From Thysanoteuthis rhombus (taxonomy: Eukaryota; Mollusca; Cephalopoda; Oegopsida; Thysanoteuthidae): a stretch of 64,000 nucleotides of DNA. A program made the position numbers and the translations under genes. Below, one piece after another: positions 56,516 through 64,000 of this stretch; the first letter of the stretch is position 1, and each line of letters begins with the position of its first letter. The notes under the pieces were generated by a model. That model was not told the origin of the DNA. It did no database searches and worked only from the letters and a program-made list of their open reading frames with translations. The stretch is from assembly GCA_963457665.1 (NCBI GenBank), contig OY735215.1:29565041-29629040 (forward strand), written 5' to 3'.

Positions 56516-59500
56516 TATACATATACACCAGGTTTATCAGTCTATAAGATACATACTTGTTTTTTCTTTAATATCACACTGCATGAATCCAACATGTTGG
56601 TTTCATTGATAGGAGGTCAGAAAGGCTTGGGCAAGTGGTCAGAATGAATTGTAGTAGTCCAAAACATACTTCTAATAAGCAAGTAAATAATACTTATTGC
56701 AATATATTTTGAGAGTAAGTTGTGTACTTTTAAAATGGTCAATCGGATATCACTAAAAAAAATTCATAATAATGGTGATTTTTGTATCATTCAGGATTGC
56801 TCTTCCTGAGAACAATATGTTTTTTCACTTACTTTCTTCAAAATCATCTTCTTGCTTAACATCATTTTCACCTTCTTCTTCATCGTTTTGGTGTGTATCA
56901 ACCTGTCCATCCACTTGAGCACCAACTGGACCTGTAGGAACTGCAGGGACATCCCACCAATCAGAAAATTTGGTTACCTTGCTTTTTTTCCACCACTTTT
57001 GAGTCGTTTCCTACAGATTTACCAAAAATGTAAATGCAGAATTGACATGTATGCAAAATAAGACCGATACCTACAAAATTTATAAATAACAAAAAACAAT
57101 GATTCTGAAAACCATTATAACAGTTTTTACTTTGTGTACCCGTGAATGGTTGAAGTGATGTTCTTGAAAGAAGGGCTCTTGAGGTGTGGGATGCAAGTTC
57201 AAGCTTTGCCAACTGCTTCTCCTATATTTCTACTTATATACTATTTGCTCCAGAAGTTGAAGAGTGTATCAACCCAGAGTTTTGCAATAAAAAGCAACTG
57301 TGATAAGATTGAGCAAAATGTAACAAACTAATAAAAACAACATATTTAGCAGATATAAACAAAGCACCATACGACACGAAGGGTCTATTGGTATCACAAA
57401 AATGATTACCTTGGGTTCAAGTGACTCTTCAGAATCAATTACTTGTTCATTTGTATCTATGTGATGGTTGTCATGTTGCTTTTTGTCATTCTCTTCCAAC
57501 CAGTATGGCTTCTCGGTAGACCAATGGACATACCACCACCACCAGGGCAGAATTGTTGTTTGGTCAGACGAAGGATGAGAAACCTGTTCCATGATTTCAT
57601 TCTTCTCTGTATCACTTGAGTCATCTTCTCCACTGGTTGCATCTGTAGGACAGACAATATCTACGTAAATGCTAATGTATATTTCTCTGATTTTTTGTTA
57701 ATAAAACTGATGATAGAAATTTGTTTTTTATCTAATTCCATTGCCTTATTGTTTCCAAGTTATCAAAAAATAGAAAATATGAAGAGAGGCGGAAAACTGA
57801 CAGAAAAAAAATTTCATCTGAGGTATGCATTTTTTTTGTTTGCCATAAGCATATTTATACTAAAATACATCAATTCATGTGTAAATAATCCTGTCAGATT
57901 TGACAGGTTCTATGCTAGAGCTAAAATAATTCTTATTTATATATTTTTTCTCCAAATATTCATGTACTATTTACAGTGGGAATGACCTCCTAGTCTTGTT
58001 CAAAGTATGTTTAGTGTGGTTGTGAAAGTTCTTCCTGTTGATGATTTTCCCCCATTTGATCATGAACAAAGAGTAGAATTTTTCATTTGATTAGAAGGAA
58101 TTGTTTTGGGGCTGAGCCCTTCTTAACTTGCGTGCCTATATTACTGCTTATTATTCTTTTTTCAGCTTGAAGTAGGTTTGCTCTCTGCTGAACCTTTTCT
58201 GCATGATTTGCCAAGCACAGGCTTCTCTGATTCTCAGTACTCATACAAGTATTCCCCATTTTCCAAAAGTTAGCTTGATGCCTCTTCACTTTCATGAAAG
58301 ACATACATTAATACAGGTATCTTCTGTCTATGACTGCTTGCCTTAATGTCAGAGGTTGATGTTTATTGTCTGCCATGGCTAATGTGGAAAGCTTGGAATA
58401 TGACAGTATTCTTCACACATATTTTTCTACCATACAATTCTTTGTAAGCTCTCAAAACATCCAAATCTGACCTAAGCCTAAATGTCCTTTCAAAATTTAA
58501 GTCATACTTTTCTGCAAGATTATTTTTGGGGTCTGGGAATTTAAAAAAAGATTTTATCAGATATCAATTTTAATTGCTTCTTCACTTTACACCATTTCAG
58601 ATGTTTTGTAGGAACACTCTACTTTTGGATAGCAGGGGAAACTTATACCCAGAGCACATCAATAAATAAAAAAGAAATCTCATCAACACAAGCCTTCACA
58701 GCTTCACTGATTTTTTAAGGAGATACTTAACATCATGACTGTTGGAGGCAATTTTTTTATGGCAGATTATGTTTGCTGCCTTTGCATAAAATAATTTGAA
58801 GCAAACTTCTTTTTTTTCTTTCTACTTACAGAATCTGGAATTCATAAATTCTTACTACTAATATAACATCAGGTCATCCCATAAGTAATGTCAATATTGA
58901 GTTCAGACAAAAGCAGGTCATTCTTAAATTCAACAGGACTATCAGTTTGTGGCGTATTTTTTAAGCTGAAGTGACCTTTCTTTGACAAAATGTTTAATTT
59001 AAAAAATCTTTCCCTTAAACACCATGAATATTTCAAGTTGCTTCTGCTGCATAATTACTTTTTTCAAACTCATAGAGCATGATAAGTCTCGAGTCTCCGT
59101 AGACACTTTTGTTCTTAGGAGGGTCCAGTCAGTAACTTAGTTGAAGGTTGAATCGTATTGTGATGATGTAACTCACTTGTTCAAAACTGAATAAGCACAT
59201 ACTAGGTTAGCACACACTATACTTTTAGTTAGGAATCAAATACGAAACCCTTCTTCTTTAGATGACCCCTAGAAAATCCCTGGATGCACATGGTCTGATG
59301 CTCATTAGCGCTGGCTTTCCTAGCTGGTTACGCTTCTGGCCCCAGCACTTGTTGCCGGCCACTCTTTCTCTCTCTTTCCTTCTCCTAGGTCCAAGGCTCT
59401 CTAGCACCAGCACCCCTAGCTGGTTAAGTTTCTATCCCTGGCACTTGTAGCTGGCCACTCCATCTAAAAGAAGGGTTTCATATTTAATTCCTAACTAAAA

Positions 59501-62500
59501 GTATAGGGGGGGGCTACAGTAGCACTTATTGTGATCATTTGGGCATTTTAGAATAATGAAAATGTCATTTTCAAATTATTGTGTAAACATACTATTACAG
59601 GATACAGATTTTAGTATACTGACAGCAAAGCTAGTAGAAATAGTGGCTCACTTACCCTGACTCCTTGTGTCTTGGAGATGTAAATCATGTTTTTGACCTT
59701 TACAAAGAAATAGACAAACATCTTATGATACAATTTAATAATTTTTCCCTGTAAGAAAGTCTAATAAATATGATTTCTCTCACTATGTATTTACAGTACT
59801 AATTAACCAAGTTTTGCTTAATCTGTATAGTTGTGAAGCAGCCAGAGTGGATTGAACTCACTTACACTAGCAAAAAGGTTTACCAGACAAGCTTGATAGC
59901 CATCAAGCTATGGTAGGTGTTCTTTCCAAAGTACTCATGTTCTGAGCAAACATAATTTACTTCAATAACTCATTATGATAAAAATATTATGAATATGATA
60001 GATCTTTTCAATCAGCAATAATTTCATTATTTCTTAACAACTAACAATCTCTTTTTTCTTGATTTTCAATGCACAACATAACCAGTATATATGTAAACAA
60101 GCTGGAAAGTCAGACCATAGATGCTCTAGTTCTTTTCTTGTGTGAAGATCTAGCAAGGACAGTTTGCCAACTTTATTTTTCAAGTTTATATCTAAAAAGA
60201 TTTCAAAGCATCTATATTCTCCTGATATGTATTTAAAATCTGGGAAATATATATTACACATTATTAGTAATGAATTAAATATGACTTAATCTTCAATTAA
60301 CATCTATTCTATTAAAATATTACATAATTTATTAAAAATATTACTAATTTTATTACTATAAATTAGATAAAAATATCACTCACTTTATTAAAATTATCAG
60401 CTTAGCAATTTCAGATGTCTACGTGCAACCTAAAACACCTATATTTGGATAACATTTAAACTGGCAACACTGAGCAAGGGACATAATTAACTTTCAGTAT
60501 GTCAGTCAGTATAGGCAATCAATGCTAGCACATCTGAAAACATATGCATCTACCACTACAGAAAATTTTGGTGTGGGTGAGAAAAGAAAAAAAAATATAT
60601 ATACATATATGTATATATTTTATTTTTTCAATTTTTTTCAAGTTACCAATGTATACAAATTTGCAACCCACAGGTAGCTGCTGTCTCCTTTAGATTTGAA
60701 AATGCCAAAATTGACCAAACCCTAAATTGACCTTTAGCGATCACCAGCGGCCAACGCCACCTATCCTATGTTGATCAAATCACCATTATACACAAATTTT
60801 CGACTTGTATGGTGCAGTTGTTCAGGAGTCTATAAAAAACAAGGTTAGAAACAAAGAAACATTTGTCGTTTTTATAGTACATATTAGATATGTAGACATA
60901 TGCATTAGAGTGAAAAACAATTCAGGAGACTATATTGCATTCAAATAAGATTTCTTTAGTTTATTTTGACATTTCACTGGTTCATCCTGGCCTCTTCTGA
61001 AAAAGTAATGGTGGTACAAGAGAGTGTCTGTTTTATAGAGTCCATGTCTGATTGTGGGTAGGTTTAATGATTGTTAGTTGAAGTAAGTGGATTTTAAATG
61101 TTCTAAAAACCAGGGCAGGGCAGGGCTAGGCTGTGAGTCTCGTTTTGGTGTACGTATGAGATCAGGGAATGGTGTTAGGATCAAAAGAGATAACTGAAGA
61201 AGTTTGGGTTCAAGGGAATATTGTGGATGGAGAAAAACTTTAATTGGAACAATGTCCTGTATCATGTTCACAGCTGATAGGAACTGGTTAATAGGTATTT
61301 GTGTACTCATTACATAAAGAGAATCAGATAGAGTGATAAATCTTTGGAAATATATATATAAACATTTATATGATATTATATATATGTATATATATATATT
61401 AACACTCTGTTATTCTAGGTTGAGCACTCTTTAAGTAAGGTAACTCGTTCATTATAAGCTATATTGCAATGCTCTTCCAACTCTGGAATAGAGCACTTCG
61501 GTGGATGGGAAATTGTGTGTAAGTAAATATATCACTTGAATTCAACCTCACTGACCGTCCAGTTCTGCATAGAGTAGGGATAAAATGCCAGTCTCAGGGT
61601 CTGAAGCATAGGTATCAATCCTACCTTGTGGTACTGGATAGATAATGGATCGTCTTTAGCCACACTGAAGAGTTGCAATACAATAAAACAGCTGTCTGTG
61701 GATGACTCAATTATTATATATATATATATATATATACATATAGTGCACATAGAATTTTAGCCAAGCTTTCCCCAAAAAGGAAATTTTTTGACACCCCTGC
61801 TGATTGTGAGGGGCTAAGCTGTAGCTTTTTCAGTTTATGCCTAAATCTAACACTGCTCACAGATCAGTAACTAGTGTAGTGAGCTGACCTGCACAAGGTG
61901 TCTCATTGTTGTGACTGCCCGACTGAGCTAAGTTTAGTAGTTATCTAAATACAGTAAGTACTGTCAAGCTAAAATACTATTAATAAAATACTCGCTTTAT
62001 CTACCCAATGCATTACTGGACAATGTCATTAGCATAAAAATGGAAGAAATTCATTCATATTAAATTTGACAACGGCTCTGAGAAAATTGTCAATTACTTA
62101 ACTAACCATTCAGTTGTTTGATATCATCCATTGATTTTCCATTGCAGTAATCCGTATCACAGAAACACCATTCTTGTGGCTTCATCCACAATGGAACCTG
62201 TTCCTGACATCCAAGATAATCTGATGTGACAGAGGTAAACATCCACCAATCAGCACAGCCACGGGAAATCACTGGAAATAAGATGGACTGAGATGAGAAA
62301 TCATACCGAATTCCATACGCTCATTTTAATAGTCTTAGACAGATAAAGCGATGCAATAACTAGAAAGATTCTTCTAAGTAGTCATATTGAGAGAAAAGAT
62401 AGTAGGAGCTCTGGAGTTTAATTAATCATAGTGTTCACAGTATGAAGCGTTTGATGAGACCTATGTTGTTAATGAGTGTCTTATATTCCATCAGAAAAAA

Positions 62501-63307
62501 GGGCACATTTTATTTGCAATTTAGTACCCTGCATTCTTCTTCAAAGGTGCCAATGTTTGTTCACATCATAACCTTGAGTGTCTGTGCGTCAGTTTATGTA
62601 TGACTGAAATTGACATGACAATATAACCAATCAGAGTTGCCTGCAGTGGCAAGACAAACATTTTGTAAAAGGTTAAAGAGCAATAATGAAGATCAAGATG
62701 ATAATTTTCATTGAATGGAAAATATTTGTATGTATTTCTTATGTTATTTGCATGGATTACAAATCAAACCCATTTTAATTGTCCCCTGCCAAGTTTATAT
62801 TCTCATGTTATGATGCCTGTGGCAGGTTTTTCTCATAAAAAAATCATGGAAATATAAAGTCTACATTCACTATTTGTCATATCATTCAAGCTAATTTGTT
62901 TGTACAAATAAATGCTGCCATCTTGTGAGAGAATATCACACTATCATAAGACAAGTTATTTTATCCATGACACTGAACTGAGTCTTAGACTATTGTAAAG
63001 GTGAGTTATATTGTCTGTGGCATAGGTCTAATGACCTACTAAGATTAATTCTCTCTTCCATAACAATAAATAAGTTTATGAAAAAAATAATTCACTCTGC
63101 ATTCTCAATTGATTTTAAGCAAATAGTATTGGTTGAAAATAAAAGCATATAAATATTCCATACTCCCATTTATTTCCTTTCGAATGAAGCAGGTTTTGGT
63201 AATGTTACATTCCACAATGGCCACTGCTTCTGGAAATGGAATTTCAACTGAGTTGGCACAATAGGGATTCCAACTTGTGCAATCATAACACATGACTGCT
63301 TCTGTAG
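53460..63307 (-). CDS. Secreted-type protein with two LU (Ly6/uPAR three-finger) domains and a Trp-rich acidic linker; 5' end outside window
   Basis: Seven exons in transcript order: 63307-63164, 62271-62107, 59697-59656, 57642-57410, 57010-56833, 55712-55581, 53677-53460 (TAA). They join in one frame of about 370 codons. Exons 1+2 and 6+7 each encode a complete LU domain with 10 cysteines (CYDC...TCF...RGCADWW...WCFC...YCN and CWDC...KCF...RGCADGW...WCFC...YCN). The splice falls at the same point (before I-S/Y-RGC) in phase 1 in both, so the pair of exons was duplicated. Exons 3-5 encode a linker of about 150 aa, acidic and Trp-rich (LPWWWWYVHW, QKWWKKSK, FSDWWDVP, then DEEEGEND). Sequons are seen (NIT, NQT). 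No hydrophobic C-terminal GPI signal or TM follows the last domain (ends GKEIYLES), so a secreted product is inferred. Exon 1 has two acceptors 6 bases apart. The ligand is unknown. LU domains also occur in neurotransmitter-receptor modulators and in toxins; nothing here shows which role applies. Confidence 0.8.
54373..54510. repeat. Degenerate minisatellite, three units of about 45-50 bp
   Basis: Units built on 'gggaaaaagttttcctttac', 'cggaaaaggcttctctttac' and 'gggaaaagtttcctttcac', each followed by '.tttaac..' or '.tttgacccc'. Lies in the last intron of the LU gene. The minus-strand frame through it is only a repeat. Confidence 0.7.
54656..54720. repeat. Dispersed repeat, copy 1 (copy 2 at 56232-56290)
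   Basis: 'cgcctgatgaggcccagaaa' then 'ggg.agaaacataaac.tgtttgtgtag..atccac' is shared with 56232-56290 at about 85 percent identity. Both are on the plus strand, in LU-gene introns. Confidence 0.7.
54725..54874. repeat. Dispersed repeat with (TA)n tail, copy 1 (copy 2 at 61600-61740)
   Basis: 'ctaccttgtggtactggat', 'cacactgaagagttg.aata', 'aaaca.(c/g)tgtctgtggat' and a terminal (TA)n occur in the same order and spacing in both copies. The TA tail at the same boundary suggests retroposition or insertion at TA tracts. Confidence 0.75.
55091..55162. repeat. (CT)n(TA)n compound microsatellite
   Basis: CT run 55096-55110 followed by TA run to 55162, in an LU-gene intron. Confidence 0.9.
56058..56150. 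repeat. Dispersed repeat, copy 1 (copy 2 at 60756-60845)
   Basis: Shared ordered motifs: 'cacctatccCatg', 'ttatacacaaatttgcaac' (against 'ttatacacaaattttcgact'), 'tgtatgatgaaactgttta' (against 'tgtatggtgcagttgttca'), 'agt'. Plus orientation both. Family unknown, no ORF. Confidence 0.55.
56232..56290. repeat. Dispersed repeat, copy 2 (copy 1 at 54656-54720)
   Basis: Starts 'cgcctgaagaggcccaaaga'. See copy 1 for the shared motifs. Confidence 0.7.
56452..56512. repeat. (TA)n(TG)n compound microsatellite
   Basis: TA run to 56480, then GT run 56481-56512. In an LU-gene intron. Confidence 0.95.
58083..58620 (-). other. Unassigned decayed coding-like stretch in LU-gene intron
   Basis: A 73-codon minus-strand frame (58304-58083: basic, with FWKMGNTCM and KVQQRANLLQAEKR) and further upstream fragments (about 58520-58430, RTFRLRSDLDVLRAYKELYG) look protein-like rather than random, but sit in different frames with stops. 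Probably an old transposon ORF. I do not recognise it. Confidence 0.3.
58868..58990. mobile_element. Possible mariner terminus
   Basis: 'aggtcatcccataagtaatg' is typical of mariner terminal inverted repeats (GGT..TCCCATAAGT). About 120 bases of flank carry no transposase. No matching opposite end was found in the window. Confidence 0.45.
59217..59506. mobile_element. MITE with about 46-bp near-perfect TIRs and internal repeats
   Basis: The left arm begins 'ctatacttttagttaggaat'. The reverse complement of the right end (59462-59506) begins with the same 20 bases and continues to 'gaaacccttctt', with only about 2 mismatches and one small indel, so the copy is young. The interior holds two direct repeats (about 59306-59364 and 59402-59460), both containing 'ctagctggtta' and ending 'gcact.tg...ggccactc'. 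Interior GC content is much higher than the surroundings. A G7 run follows the right end. Confidence 0.88.
60756..60845. repeat. Dispersed repeat, copy 2 (copy 1 at 56058-56150)
   Basis: Starts 'cacctatcctatgttgatca'. See copy 1. Confidence 0.55.
61600..61740. repeat. Dispersed repeat with (TA)n tail, copy 2
   Basis: See 54725-54874. The TA tract at 61714-61738 closes the copy. Lies between LU-gene exons 2 and 3 as numbered here. Confidence 0.75.
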
Positions 63308-64000
63308 CTAGAAGAAAAAGAATGAAAAGACATTGAATGGTTGATAAATGACAAATAAACCAAAATTTATGAGTTCAAGAAAACAAAATTTCATTCATCT
63401 AGAAAGAAGGAGTTTGTTTTCATATTGTTTCTCAAGTGCACAGTTAACCGAGTGATGCTCCCAAATCTATAAAGATATTGAAAAATTCTTATTGAAATAG
63501 TAATATTATCTTGATTTATTTTTATCAGATGGAACTACAAAATTAGTAAAAGTTTATAGCACAAAAGAAATTACTGGCAAGCAGTAAATATTTGATTGAC
63601 TCACAAGATAGGTGACTTTTGTCTCTAATTTTGCATTTATCTACATTATCTTCGGAACATCTGACTGAAAAGAATTTTTGTACATTTTATAAGTTTAAAT
63701 CAGGTGAACAAAGATAGATTATTCAAAACATCAAAAATGAAGACAAAAGATTTTTTCAATTATTTTTTGAGTTTATTTTCAGTTTTTTTCTGTTTATTTT
63801 TTATTGTTAGATCACAACTTAATTATAGATTTACTTCGATATAACTGTTCCACATGAATAAGAACGCCTTATTACAAGAAAGTGTGTAACTATGGGATTG
63901 GGAAAAACAATGTGCACGCACGTAACTTTGATAAGCCATAAAAAGTGGAATAACGTTTTTTTAACATTTATTATATCGTTAAGTCAATGAAAAAAATTCT
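63308..64000. other. Right edge, intronic to the LU gene; nothing recognised
   Basis: AT-rich sequence preceding the first visible LU exon on the minus strand. No signal peptide, further LU exon or promoter was found, so the start of the gene, and possibly more LU domains, should lie beyond 64,000. Confidence 0.6.

Noticed and set aside
57457-57657. Alternative frame of the fourth LU-gene exon (66 aa)
   Set aside because: Only the other frame joins both neighbouring exons without stops, so this is a shadow.

Overview
The window looks like a piece of a large, AT-rich, repeat-loaded animal genome. Genes are split into short exons by kilobase-scale introns with GT-AG junctions, intergenic sequence is full of decayed transposons and (TA)n tracts, and there are no bacterial-style operons. 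Two conserved eukaryotic genes and one secreted-type three-finger-protein gene can be assembled exon by exon. The repeat content (GTF2IRD2/ZBED-like hAT, mariner, an RTE-type LINE end, a tRNA-derived SINE with a tail containing an 'aagggtatctggctat' block) makes me think of a mollusc, most likely a cephalopod. That is inference, not proof.

Layout. (1) 1-2,900: upstream flank with simple repeats, ending in a compact core promoter (TATA-like box, then a pyrimidine tract resembling a 5'TOP start). (2) 2,920-12,395, plus strand: complete EEF1G in 11 coding exons, 427 aa, with a very short 3'UTR. (3) 12,450-21,470: gene-poor stretch holding a decayed minus-strand reading frame of unknown origin, a hAT-type MITE with recognisable target-site duplication, a Tigger/pogo-like relic, a tRNA-derived SINE and a mariner relic. 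(4) 21,476-36,475, minus strand: complete JKAMP (JNK1/MAPK8-associated ER membrane protein), 6 coding exons, 301 aa. One intron has a GC-AG boundary, and its introns are packed with an RTE LINE end, MITEs, retroelement gag/protease debris, another mariner, and a small decayed copy of one of its own exons. A candidate promoter and non-coding first exon lies near 41.5 kb. (5) 37.5-45.9 kb: transposon graveyard with a hAT transposase, a mariner, a minus-strand Gypsy-type integrase relic and a plus-strand retroelement with protease, integrase and RNase H but no visible reverse transcriptase. (6) 45.9-53.4 kb: no gene seen; simple repeats, a tRNA-like sequence and duplicated blocks. (7) 53,460 to the right edge, minus strand: the 3' seven exons of a gene encoding two 10-cysteine LU (Ly6/uPAR, three-finger) domains joined by an unusual acidic, tryptophan-rich linker. 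Its 5' end lies beyond the window.

The genes do not form a functional cluster. EEF1G acts in translation elongation, JKAMP in ER-associated degradation and stress signalling, and the LU protein probably outside the cell. The best candidate for something undescribed is the tandem-LU protein, with its duplicated phase-1 exon pairs and W-rich linker. The relic of a JKAMP exon inside its own intron and the several MITE families with visible terminal inverted repeats are the next most interesting items.
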